Below, piece after piece: positions 1-6,205 of a stretch of 8,032 bases of DNA; within the stretch, counting starts at the first letter, position 1; every line of letters begins with the position of its first letter. Source of the DNA: Cytophagales bacterium (GTDB taxonomy: Bacteria > Bacteroidota > Bacteroidia > Cytophagales > Cyclobacteriaceae); NCBI GenBank assembly GCA_003504855.1, contig DNZD01000156.1:1-8032 (forward strand), given 5' to 3'. Below the pieces are notes generated by a model, which saw nothing but the letters and a program-made list of their open reading frames with translations, was not told where the DNA came from and searched no databases. The position numbers and the translations under genes were made by a program.

Positions 1-807
1 ATTCATATTCCGGTGGTCACTACGCTTCACGGTACAGATATTACCCTGGTGGGCAAAGATCCATCATACGAGCCGGTTGTAACATTCAGCATCAACCAAT
101 CGGATGGCGTCACTTCGGTCTCGGAAGACCTGCGTCGGGAAACCTATGAACATTTCAAGATCACCCAGGAGATTGATGTAATCCCCAACTTCATAGACCT
201 GGATAAGTTCAAGCGACAGAAAAAAGATCACTTCAAGAAAGCCATTTGTCCAAACGGCGAATCACTCATTGTGCACACCTCTAACTTCAGGAAAGTAAAA
301 CGCATTGGGGATGTAGTTCAGATTTTTGCCAACATCCATGCAACAATCCCAGCCAAGCTGCTGATGATTGGCGATGGTCCGGAACGGGCCAAAGCTGAGT
401 CGATGTGCAAGGAGCTCAACATCGAGGCCGATGTACGCTTCCTGGGTAAACTCGAAGCCATTGAAGAAGTGCTTTCTGTTGCTGATCTCTTCCTCATGCC
501 TTCCGAGAAAGAGAGCTTCGGATTAGCAGCCCTTGAAGCCATGGCCTGTGAAGTTCCCCTGATCTCTTCCAACGCAGGAGGTTTGCCTGAACTAAACGTG
601 CAGGGCGTGACCGGTTTCATGAGTGAGGTGGGTGACGTGCAGGACATGAGCCGTAAGGCCTTGTTCATTCTGGACAAAAACAATCTTCCCGTCTTCAAGG
701 AAAATGCCTTGAAACGTGCGAAGGAGTTTGATATTGCGAATATTCTGCCATTGTATGAAAAAGTGTATCTGCGCGTTCTGGCGAATACAACGGCGGCTGT
801 TCGATAG
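1..807 (+). CDS. bshA: N-acetyl-alpha-D-glucosaminyl L-malate synthase BshA (5'-truncated by window edge)
   Basis: The reading frame is open from base 1, so the gene begins outside the window; the 268 residues seen are the C-terminal part of a protein usually near 375-380 residues. It is a cytoplasmic GT4-family glycosyltransferase that joins N-acetylglucosamine from UDP-GlcNAc to L-malate, the first step of bacillithiol synthesis. Features typical of BshA are TTLHGTDIT near residue 7, the SVSEDL segment, VIPNFID, SNFRKVKR at about 94-101, LLMIGDGPE, and the GT4 signature SEKESFGLAALEAMA at about 168-182, with its E-x7-E sugar-nucleotide pair. The similarity to Bacillus subtilis BshA as I remember it is close along the whole stretch. 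The GTG at 13 is an internal valine, not a start. The next gene follows after 60 bases and has its own promoter, so an operon is not required. Family call is secure; activity is inferred. Confidence 0.93.
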   Translation: MHIPVVTTLHGTDITLVGKDPSYEPVVTFSINQSDGVTSVSEDLRRETYEHFKITQEIDVIPNFIDLDKFKRQKKDHFKKAICPNGESLIVHTSNFRKVKRIGDVVQIFANIHATIPAKLLMIGDGPERAKAESMCKELNIEADVRFLGKLEAIEEVLSVADLFLMPSEKESFGLAALEAMACEVPLISSNAGGLPELNVQGVTGFMSEVGDVQDMSRKALFILDKNNLPVFKENALKRAKEFDIANILPLYEKVYLRVLANTTAAVR

Positions 808-811
808 TTCA

Positions 812-843
812 GTTGAAAAAATCAGGGTTCCCATCTAAATTTG
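812..843 (+). promoter_or_regulatory. Bacteroidota-type promoter for the fatty acid hydroxylase gene
   Basis: GTTG at 812-815 is one base off the -33 consensus TTTG. It is followed by a 20-base spacer and TAAATTTG at 836-843, a perfect match to the -7 consensus TAnnTTTG. The predicted transcription start near 850 leaves a leader of about 17 bases before the ATG at 868. This places the promoter across the alternative TTG start at 841 and argues for the ATG at 868. The match is read from the sequence; activity is inferred. Confidence 0.5.
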
Positions 844-867
844 CTGTTAGCAATTGAGAATACTGCC

Positions 868-1479
868 ATGAGTGCTGAAATTAAACCACAGAATAAGGGC
901 ACCAAACAGCTTTTCGAGAATCCCATACTCGAAAAACTTAGCAGAACGCATATCAGTGTGCCCCTGATCATCTTTTTTACCTATGCTGCCGGTCTCCTGT
1001 ATTGGAGCGTGACGCATACCGCCTTGACCGCCGGCGTTACGGTCGGGCTTTTTGTGATCGGACTACTTTCGTTTACCTGGGTAGAATACAATGTGCACCG
1101 GTATGTGTTTCATATGGCCACCGACACCGAAAGCAAAGCGAAGGCCCAATACACCATGCACGGCATTCATCATGAGTTTCCCAAAGACAAGACACGCCTG
1201 GCCATGCCTCCGCTGCTTAGCATTACCCTCGCTACAGTGTTGTTGTTTGTATTCCGATTGATTCTCGGAGATTTTGTATTCGCTTTTCTTCCCGGCTTTC
1301 TGGTAGGGTATGCCGGGTACCTCTCCGTACACTACATGGTGCATGCTTTTCAGCCGCCCAAAAATTTTCTGAAGGCACTATGGGTTAACCACAGTGTACA
1401 TCATTATAAAAATGGTGAGGTGGTCTTTGGGGTATCGTCGCCGCTGTGGGATTACATCTACGGCACGATGACCAAATAA
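868..1479 (+). CDS. Fatty acid hydroxylase / sterol desaturase superfamily membrane protein
   Basis: This 203-residue integral membrane protein belongs to the di-iron hydroxylases of the fatty acid hydroxylase superfamily, which insert oxygen into lipid acyl chains or sterols. The histidine clusters expected for the metal centre are present: HRYVFH (77-82), HGIHH (98-102), HYMVH (155-159) and HSVHH (175-179), followed by WDYIYGT at 194-200. Hydrophobic segments at about 31-48, 52-70, 113-132 and 134-155 fit the usual four-pass fold with the histidines on the cytoplasmic side. The layout resembles the fatty acid 2-hydroxylase (Scs7-like) group, so hydroxylation of sphingolipid or amide-linked acyl chains is a reasonable guess, but substrate cannot be read from sequence. 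The ATG at 868 is preferred over a TTG at 841 because a promoter covers the latter. Carotenoid or sterol substrates are alternatives. Confidence 0.85.
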   Translation: MSAEIKPQNKGTKQLFENPILEKLSRTHISVPLIIFFTYAAGLLYWSVTHTALTAGVTVGLFVIGLLSFTWVEYNVHRYVFHMATDTESKAKAQYTMHGIHHEFPKDKTRLAMPPLLSITLATVLLFVFRLILGDFVFAFLPGFLVGYAGYLSVHYMVHAFQPPKNFLKALWVNHSVHHYKNGEVVFGVSSPLWDYIYGTMTK

Positions 1480-1481
1480 GG

Positions 1482-1496
1482 TGCCGATCAACGGCA
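1482..1496. terminator. Weak hairpin between convergent genes
   Basis: TGCCG at 1482-1486 and CGGCA at 1492-1496 form a perfect 5-bp stem with a five-base loop. It sits just past the stop of the hydroxylase gene and just past the stop of the facing lipoprotein gene, where a shared bidirectional terminator would be expected. The stem is short and there is no T-run on either side, so termination is only a weak inference. Confidence 0.22.
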
Positions 1497-1502
1497 ATCG
1501 CT

Positions 1503-1622
1503 CTAATTGTTTGAACGCACTCCCTGTTGCTGGGGGGCTTTGGCATACGTAGGACACGTGTAGGTGGAGCAAGAAGTCAAAACGCCTGCTGCCAAAATCA
1601 CCAGAAGAACTGCTTTTTTCAT
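1503..1622 (-). CDS. Small lipoprotein, about 39 residues, function unknown
   Basis: A short minus-strand frame encodes MKKAVLLVILAAGVLTSC followed by a mature part of about 22 residues. The N-terminus has two lysines, a hydrophobic core and the lipobox LTSC, a textbook lipoprotein signal for cleavage before the cysteine and lipid attachment. The mature piece begins CSTYTCPTYAK, has a second cysteine, and ends in a polar tail, too short for a folded enzyme. Upstream in-frame ATGs at 1634 and 1631 would add four residues (MMNK). I chose 1622 because it starts the canonical MKK signal and lies about 20 bases from a -7-like TACTTTTG at 1650-1643. Short CPTY-type lipoproteins seem familiar to me from Bacteroidota genomes, but I assign no function. 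The signal peptide is strong evidence that this is a real gene despite its size. Confidence 0.68.
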   Translation of the reverse strand: MKKAVLLVILAAGVLTSCSTYTCPTYAKAPQQQGVRSNN

Positions 1623-1642
1623 TTTATTCATCATTGGAACCA

Positions 1643-1650
1643 CAAAAGTA
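1643..1650 (-). promoter_or_regulatory. -7 promoter element for the small lipoprotein gene
   Basis: On the minus strand this reads TACTTTTG, a full match to the Bacteroidota -7 consensus TAnnTTTG. No convincing TTTG lies 19-21 bases upstream; that position falls inside the inverted repeat at 1651-1695. The distance to the ATG at 1622 is about 20 bases, as for other genes in the window. Confidence 0.33.
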
Positions 1651-1695
1651 GACGAATTTTAAGTGCGATTATTGCGCTTAACCCCAAAATTCGTC
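1651..1695. repeat. 45-bp nested inverted repeat in the intergenic spacer
   Basis: GACGAATTTT (1651-1660) and AAAATTCGTC (1686-1695) are perfect inverted copies of 10 bases. Inside them AAGTGCGA (1661-1668) and TTGCGCTT (1672-1679) pair over 8 positions, two of them G-T wobbles, around a three-base loop. The right side carries six unpaired bases (AACCCC, 1680-1685). No T-run follows on either strand, so it does not look like a terminator. It lies directly upstream of the lipoprotein -7 element and could be a repressor or activator site, or a cruciform or structured RNA element. It is followed by an 8-bp palindrome, GAACGTTC (1697-1704). Confidence 0.5.
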
Positions 1696-1736
1696 CGAAC
1701 GTTCCGTGCCGGTCAAAAAATGCTCATTTTCTGAAT

Positions 1737-1768
1737 TTTGAAACATAAACTCTCGTTTAATAGTTATG
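1737..1768 (+). promoter_or_regulatory. Bacteroidota-type promoter of the VWA/AAA+/AlbA_2 operon
   Basis: TTTG at 1737-1740 is a perfect -33 element. After exactly 20 bases comes TAGTTATG at 1761-1768, one mismatch from TAnnTTTG. The distance from the -7 box to the TTG start at 1794 is 25 bases, nearly the same as the 24 bases seen for the hydroxylase gene. This supports both the promoter and the non-ATG start. The overlapping TATGTTTA at 1765-1772 is a weaker alternative. Confidence 0.42.
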
Positions 1769-1793
1769 TTTATTCGACAAACCCTGTAGACCC

Positions 1794-2891
1794 TTGATCG
1801 GATATCGCTTCTCCAAGTTTACACCCCCACCCGATGGTGAGACCAGTGACTTTGAACGACTGCTCAAAGTGTTCATGCAACTGATCCTCATCACTGCGGG
1901 AAACGTGTCGGAGGCCCTGCAATGGATGACGGAAGTGGACCGCCAATACCAGTTAACCAATGCCAATTATGGCATGGGCGACTTTATTGATGACCTGAAA
2001 AAAAATGGCTACATCACTGATGACGGTCCAAATGGTGAGTTCAAACTGAAGGCCAAGGCAGAACAAAACCTGCGTCAATCGGCCCTGGAAGAAATCTTCG
2101 GGCGTCTCAAAAAAACACGCGGCGGAGAACATAAGACCCATCACAATGGCCGGGGCGATGAGCCTACCACCGACCGGAGGGACTATGAATTTGGCGACAC
2201 CCTCGAACAGATTTCGATGACCGATTCACTTCGGAATGCGCAAATCAATCATGGCTACGAGGACTTTCACATGACAGAAGAAGACCTGGAAGTCGTGGAG
2301 AACGAATTCAAGACCCAGACTTCCACCGTGCTGATGATCGACATCTCTCACTCGATGATTCTGTATGGTGAAGATCGTATTACACCCGCGAAAAAAGTCG
2401 CTATGGCACTCGCCGAACTGATCACGAAGAAATATCCCAAGGATACCCTCGATATCCTTGTATTCGGTGATGATGCCTGGCAGGTAGAGATTAAGGACTT
2501 GCCTTATCTGCAGGTGGGGCCCTACCACACCAATACCGTAGCGGGCCTTGAACTCGCCATGGATATCCTCCGCCGCCGGAAGAATTCCAACAAGCAGATC
2601 TTCATGATTACCGATGGCAAGCCCACATGCATCAAACAGGGCATTAAATACTACAAGAACAGTTTCGGCCTGGATCCCCGCATCCTGAACCAAACACTCA
2701 ACCTGGCTTCTCAGCTGCGAAAAATAAAAATCCCGGTAACCACGTTTATGATCGCCACTGACCCGTATCTGAAATCATTTGTCCGGGATTTTACCAAGGC
2801 CAATAATGGCAATGCCTACTACAGCAGCTTGCAGGGTTTAGGCAATCTGGTGTTTGAAGATTTCAAACGCAATCGCCGAAAGAACCTGTAA
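1794..2891 (+). CDS. VWA domain protein paired with a MoxR-like ATPase
   Basis: This is a 365-residue soluble protein with no signal peptide or membrane segment. The N-terminal half (about 1-175) is helical and charged, including GYRFSKF at the start, a GMGDFIDDLKKNGY segment (60-73) and a His/Arg-rich linker (105-130). The C-terminal half is a von Willebrand factor A domain with a complete metal-ion-dependent adhesion site: DISHS at 183-187, T248 and the aspartate of MITDGKP (D274). Such VWA proteins act with an adjacent MoxR-type AAA+ ATPase, as in RavA-ViaA or cobalt and magnesium chelatases, as a chaperone or metal-insertion pair; the client here is unknown. The start is a TTG: an in-frame TAG at 1761 leaves no upstream ATG, and a promoter ends 25 bases before it. 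The C-terminus FEDFKRNRRKNL is very basic. The ATPase gene follows after 34 bases. Confidence 0.88.
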   Translation: MIGYRFSKFTPPPDGETSDFERLLKVFMQLILITAGNVSEALQWMTEVDRQYQLTNANYGMGDFIDDLKKNGYITDDGPNGEFKLKAKAEQNLRQSALEEIFGRLKKTRGGEHKTHHNGRGDEPTTDRRDYEFGDTLEQISMTDSLRNAQINHGYEDFHMTEEDLEVVENEFKTQTSTVLMIDISHSMILYGEDRITPAKKVAMALAELITKKYPKDTLDILVFGDDAWQVEIKDLPYLQVGPYHTNTVAGLELAMDILRRRKNSNKQIFMITDGKPTCIKQGIKYYKNSFGLDPRILNQTLNLASQLRKIKIPVTTFMIATDPYLKSFVRDFTKANNGNAYYSSLQGLGNLVFEDFKRNRRKNL

Positions 2892-2925
2892 ATCGCACTT
2901 CAATTTTACTTCCCTAAACCAGACT

Positions 2926-4449
2926 ATGGATCACACCAAAATACACACCCTCGGTGAGCTCAAGGCCGCCGGCTATACTTCACGTACCATAAAAGATGAA
3001 TTGCGAACTAACCTGATTGCCCGGCTGAGCAAAAAAGAAAACGTCTTTGAAGGGATTTGGGGATATGAGGAGACTGTAATTCCTGATCTGGAGCGTGCGA
3101 TCCTGGCCGGCCATGATATAAACCTCCTGGGACTCCGGGGTCAGGCCAAAACGCGTCTTGCGCGACTGATGGTACGGCTACTAAATGAATACATACCCAT
3201 CATTGCGGGTAGCGAATTGAATGACGACCCACTGAAGCCCGTATCCCGTTTTGGCATGGATACCGTGGCGGAACTCGGCGACAAAACACCCGTGGCCTGG
3301 CTCCATCGCGATGATCGGTATACCGAAAAATTGGCCACGCCGGATGTCTCGATCGCCGACCTGATTGGTGATGTGGACCCGATCAAAGCCGCAACACTTA
3401 AGCTGCCATATTCCGACGAGCGGGTTATTCACTTTGGGCTCATCCCGCGCGCGAACCGATGCATCTTTGTAATCAATGAACTCCCCGACTTGCAGGCACG
3501 GATTCAGGTTGCCTTGTTCAACATATTGCAAGAAGGTGATATCCAAATCCGTGGATTCAAACTTCGACTGTTGCTGGACTTGCAATTTGTGTTTACCGCC
3601 AACCCGGAAGATTACACCAACCGGGGAAGTATCGTGACACCACTCAAGGATCGCATCGACAGCCAGATCATCACCCACTATCCTAAAACGCTGGAGATTG
3701 GAAAGAAAATCACCACCCAGGAGGCGCGTATCCGGGAGGAACAGCAGCAGCGGGTGACCGCTTTGGAAGTAGCCAAAGATCTCGTCGAGCAGGTGGCTAT
3801 CGAGGCACGCAAGAGTGAATACGTAGACGCCAAGAGTGGTGTCTCTGCACGATTGACCATTGCTGCCTTGGAGAACCTCTATGCAGCCGCTGAGCGCCGG
3901 GCGCTGCGCAACGGAGAGAAGAACACGGTGATCCGCGTTGCAGACTTTGTAGGCGTAATTCCCGCCATTACCGGAAAGGTGGAGTTGGTATATGAAGGCG
4001 AGCAGGAAGGCCCGTCGATCGTGGCGCAGAACCTGGTTGGCAAGGCCATACGCACCCAGTTTATCCAGTATTTCCCAGATCCGGATAAATTCAGGAAGCT
4101 GAAAGAGAAAAGCCCCTACAAGAAAATCACCACCTGGTTCTCGGACGGCAATACCGTTGATTTGCTGGGAGACATGACCGCAAGTGAATATGAGAAAGCG
4201 CTTCGCTCTGTTCCTGGTCTTAGCGATCTGGTCAAAGAGTACCAAAAAGGCAAAGACGCATCGGCCCAACTTTTCTTCATGGAGTTTGCGTTGCACGGAC
4301 TTGCCGAATACAGCCTCATTAGCAAGCACTACCTGGCCCGCGGCCTTCAATTTAAGGACCTCATGAGTGGTATGTTTCAGGCACCTGCACCGGATGAGGA
4401 TGAGGATGGAGATACGGATGAGGACCAGTTTGGCAACCGGATGAACTAA
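2926..4449 (+). CDS. MoxR / magnesium chelatase-like AAA+ ATPase
   Basis: This 507-residue cytoplasmic AAA+ ATPase most likely remodels or loads a client together with the VWA protein encoded just upstream. The P-loop is GLRGQAKT (69-76), with alanine instead of glycine before the lysine. Walker B is IFVINE (180-185), with asparagine in place of the usual aspartate. ELPDLQARIQVALFNILQEGD and the FTANPEDYTNRG sensor-1 region (N226) follow the MoxR/ChlI pattern, and LKDRID supplies a probable arginine finger (R243). A helical lid region, about 260-350, and a C-terminal extension unlike short MoxR proteins (about 320 residues) come next, ending in an acidic tail (490-500, alternating Asp and Glu). 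The ATG at 2926 begins MDHTKIHTLGELK; an upstream TTG at 2854 would overlap the VWA gene and is not preferred. The two odd Walker residues seem, from memory, shared by this subfamily, so loss of activity should not be assumed. Confidence 0.88.
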   Translation: MDHTKIHTLGELKAAGYTSRTIKDELRTNLIARLSKKENVFEGIWGYEETVIPDLERAILAGHDINLLGLRGQAKTRLARLMVRLLNEYIPIIAGSELNDDPLKPVSRFGMDTVAELGDKTPVAWLHRDDRYTEKLATPDVSIADLIGDVDPIKAATLKLPYSDERVIHFGLIPRANRCIFVINELPDLQARIQVALFNILQEGDIQIRGFKLRLLLDLQFVFTANPEDYTNRGSIVTPLKDRIDSQIITHYPKTLEIGKKITTQEARIREEQQQRVTALEVAKDLVEQVAIEARKSEYVDAKSGVSARLTIAALENLYAAAERRALRNGEKNTVIRVADFVGVIPAITGKVELVYEGEQEGPSIVAQNLVGKAIRTQFIQYFPDPDKFRKLKEKSPYKKITTWFSDGNTVDLLGDMTASEYEKALRSVPGLSDLVKEYQKGKDASAQLFFMEFALHGLAEYSLISKHYLARGLQFKDLMSGMFQAPAPDEDEDGDTDEDQFGNRMN

Positions 4450-4450
4450 C

Positions 4451-5116
4451 GTGGTTCGGGCCGAAACCATAGTGTACCAACCCGCTCTGGTTGCTGACCT
4501 TCGTAAATTGGTCTCACGCGGCGAGGGCCAGCAGCTGGAATTCAAGCGAAAGGCCTCCTACCCAGATAAGATTGTTCGGGAAATGATTGCGCTGGCAAAC
4601 ACTGATGGCGGCACTTTACTTATAGGCGTGGATGATGATGGCACCATACCGGGTGTCAAGTATCCGGAAGAAGAGTCGGTAGTGATACATCAGGAGCTTA
4701 CAAAACACTGCAGGCCTGCCATTGGGTTTACCGAAACATGGATCGCGCTATCCGACAAACGCTTCGTCCTTGTGTGGGAAATACCTGCCAGTCCACGCCG
4801 GCCTCATTTTTATTCCATTAATCAAACCCGGGAATGCTACGTGCGCCTGGCAGATCAGAGTCTTAAGGCCAGTCGTGAAATGGCAGAGATTCTGAGAAGG
4901 CGCAAGTCAGCGAAAGGAACACAGTTTACCTATGGTCCGGCTGAAGAGAAACTCATGCGGGCCCTCGAAGTCAATCCAACCATTTCACTCAAGGATTTTT
5001 CAAAATTAACCGGACTAAATCGCTTTCTCTCCTCCAGAAAGCTGATCAAGTTGGTGTTGGCCAATGTACTCGACATCAGGCCAACCGAGAAGGGCGATTT
5101 ATTCAGCCGAAAATAA
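4451..5116 (+). CDS. AlbA_2 (Schlafen-type) domain protein with C-terminal helical region
   Basis: A 221-residue protein whose first 150 residues match the AlbA_2 domain (older name: divergent AAA-4, 'putative DNA-binding'). The hallmarks are GEGQQLEFKRK (25-34, with the conserved E-F-K), MIALANTDGGTLLIGVDDDG (45-64), and YVRLADQSLKASREMAEIL (130-148). This domain occurs in transcriptional regulators and in Schlafen-like nucleic-acid-binding or nuclease proteins. Residues 160-221 are helical, KDFSKLTGLNR resembling a helix-turn-helix, and likely bind DNA. The GTG start is the only candidate close to the preceding gene: an in-frame TGA at 4442 precedes it, and it lies one base after the ATPase stop, which suggests translational coupling. 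A role with the VWA/AAA+ pair is inferred from position only. A regulator of the operon is the simplest alternative. Confidence 0.82.
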   Translation: MVRAETIVYQPALVADLRKLVSRGEGQQLEFKRKASYPDKIVREMIALANTDGGTLLIGVDDDGTIPGVKYPEEESVVIHQELTKHCRPAIGFTETWIALSDKRFVLVWEIPASPRRPHFYSINQTRECYVRLADQSLKASREMAEILRRRKSAKGTQFTYGPAEEKLMRALEVNPTISLKDFSKLTGLNRFLSSRKLIKLVLANVLDIRPTEKGDLFSRK

Positions 5117-5122
5117 ATTTCT

Positions 5123-5980
5123 TCAGAAATAGATATTGAGATTAAGACTACCTGAAGTAACGGTCGTCAACAATAATTTCGTAGAACCTTGTGGCAGGTC
5201 GGTGTTCATTGTGGTGATCGAGAAATTACTACTGTTCACGAACTCAACCGTTGAAGACGTTGATCCTGCCGGTGCGGTTCGGAGTAAGATACCCACCTCT
5301 CCACCCAGGGATACTTTAGGTGCAAAAAAATATTCTGCCCCAATGAATCCACTGACGCCAATACCGAACTGGGCACCTTTGGATGACTTGAGGGTGCGCG
5401 AACTGCCGAAAGTCTGAAACAAGGGTGTGGCGCTGCCATCGTCCCAGATGGTGAACGGGGTATTGGTATTGAACACGCTGAGCGGGTTGCCATAGCTGTA
5501 ATCGGCCTTGCTTGAATTCAGTGAAATACTGGCCTCCACCCCATAGATCCCTTGCAACCGCCCTTGTCCGCGGCGGCGTTCCAAACCAAAACCAAGAAAA
5601 ACGGAGGTGGAAGAGTACGTCTTTGTATCCATCACCTGGATAGGGAAGTTGTTGCCTGTCACACTTTGCACCAAAGACTTTCCGTCCAGGGAATTCAATA
5701 TCAATCCCACTTTAACCCGATAAGCAGAAGTTTGACTGCGCATATATTTCAATACCAGGTTTCCGCCGGGTGCGCTAAAGGAGGGTGGTGGATTATTTAC
5801 CGTGTTATTGAAGGAATTTCCGATATAGCTTAGAAATGGGCCCGTGCTGAGCCCAATCGACCAATTTCCCTGCTCAGGCAAGATTGGTAAGCCTTTCCTG
5901 GATACGAGCACACGGGTTGAATCCTGCCCAACACCTTCCAGCGTGATCAGCAGCATAATGACTGTCAATAGATTTCGCAT
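5123..5980 (-). CDS. Secreted outer-membrane beta-barrel-type protein, function unknown
   Basis: This is a 285-residue protein with a Sec signal peptide (MRNLLTVIMLLITLEGVGQ, cleavage probably near residue 17-19). The rest is rich in Gly, Ser, Thr, Asn and aromatic residues in alternating patterns, e.g. WSIGLSTGPFLSYIG and FGIGVSGFIGAEYFF, as in transmembrane beta strands. The chain ends LNLNIYF, a terminal aromatic strand typical of outer-membrane barrels recognised by the BAM machinery. No catalytic motif or named family is visible; it best fits the broad outer membrane beta-barrel porin-like group of the Bacteroidota. The stop lies 6 bases from the stop of the facing AlbA_2 gene. A possible -7 element (TATCTTTA, minus strand, at 6015-6008) sits 27 bases from the ATG. 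Confidence 0.78.
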   Translation of the reverse strand: MRNLLTVIMLLITLEGVGQDSTRVLVSRKGLPILPEQGNWSIGLSTGPFLSYIGNSFNNTVNNPPPSFSAPGGNLVLKYMRSQTSAYRVKVGLILNSLDGKSLVQSVTGNNFPIQVMDTKTYSSTSVFLGFGLERRRGQGRLQGIYGVEASISLNSSKADYSYGNPLSVFNTNTPFTIWDDGSATPLFQTFGSSRTLKSSKGAQFGIGVSGFIGAEYFFAPKVSLGGEVGILLRTAPAGSTSSTVEFVNSSNFSITTMNTDLPQGSTKLLLTTVTSGSLNLNIYF

Positions 5981-6060
5981 GTTTGATGGGTTAATACTTA
6001 CTTAAGATAAAGATATAGGCCTTCTCTTACACGTCTCCATTCAAAAGAAAATTCAATCTT

Positions 6061-6093
6061 ATTGCTTTTCTCCCCCGCCTTTCTTTAGTTTAG
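6061..6093 (+). promoter_or_regulatory. Possible promoter of the structured RNA / phoH leader
   Basis: ATTG at 6061-6064, 21 bases, then TAGTTTAG at 6086-6093, one mismatch from TAnnTTTG. A start near 6100 would place the whole stem-loop at 6109-6170 in the transcript. The match is imperfect at both boxes and could be chance. Confidence 0.22.
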
Positions 6094-6108
6094 CTTATCG
6101 ATTGGAAG

Positions 6109-6180
6109 CCGCGAAGATACTGCACTTGTCCGATTGGGATTAATGATATCCCCGGGACGTGTCTTCGCGGTTTTATTTTG
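6109..6180 (+). terminator. Strong stem-loop with T-rich tail upstream of phoH (terminator, small RNA end or attenuator)
   Basis: CCGCGAAGATAC (6109-6120) pairs with GTGTCTTCGCGG (6159-6170) over 12 positions, one a G-U wobble, with a GC-rich base. TTTTATTTTG follows at once, the form of an intrinsic terminator on the plus strand. The 38-base loop is itself ordered: GTCC (6128-6131) pairs with GGAC (6155-6158), and GGGAT (6136-6140) with ATCCC (6148-6152). No plus-strand gene ends upstream, as the neighbour is divergent, so it would end a short RNA starting near 6100 or act in the phoH leader. The tail TTATTTTG also resembles a -7 box, 25 bases before the phoH ATG. Confidence 0.5.
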
Positions 6181-6205
6181 TCCTGACCTCAACACTTTTT
6201 GAACG

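Noticed and set aside
841..867. Upstream TTG start for the hydroxylase adding nine residues.
   Set aside because: The TTG lies inside a perfect -7 promoter box, so the transcript should start after it; the ATG at 868 fits better.
2226..2693. Minus-strand frame of 155 codons inside the VWA gene.
   Set aside because: It is a shadow of the VWA coding sequence without recognisable features.
2854..2925. Upstream TTG start for the ATPase overlapping the VWA gene.
   Set aside because: The extra 24 residues come from a frame overlapping the VWA coding sequence, and a good ATG exists at 2926.
3181..4545. A long open frame on the minus strand opposite the ATPase gene (454 codons).
   Set aside because: It lies fully antisense to a gene with clear AAA+ motifs, shows no recognisable domain, and is explained by codon bias on the coding strand.
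5117..5130. ATTTC-TTCA-GAAAT hairpin between the convergent AlbA_2 and outer-membrane genes.
   Set aside because: The stem is only 5 bp and AT-rich with no T-run, too weak to call a terminator.
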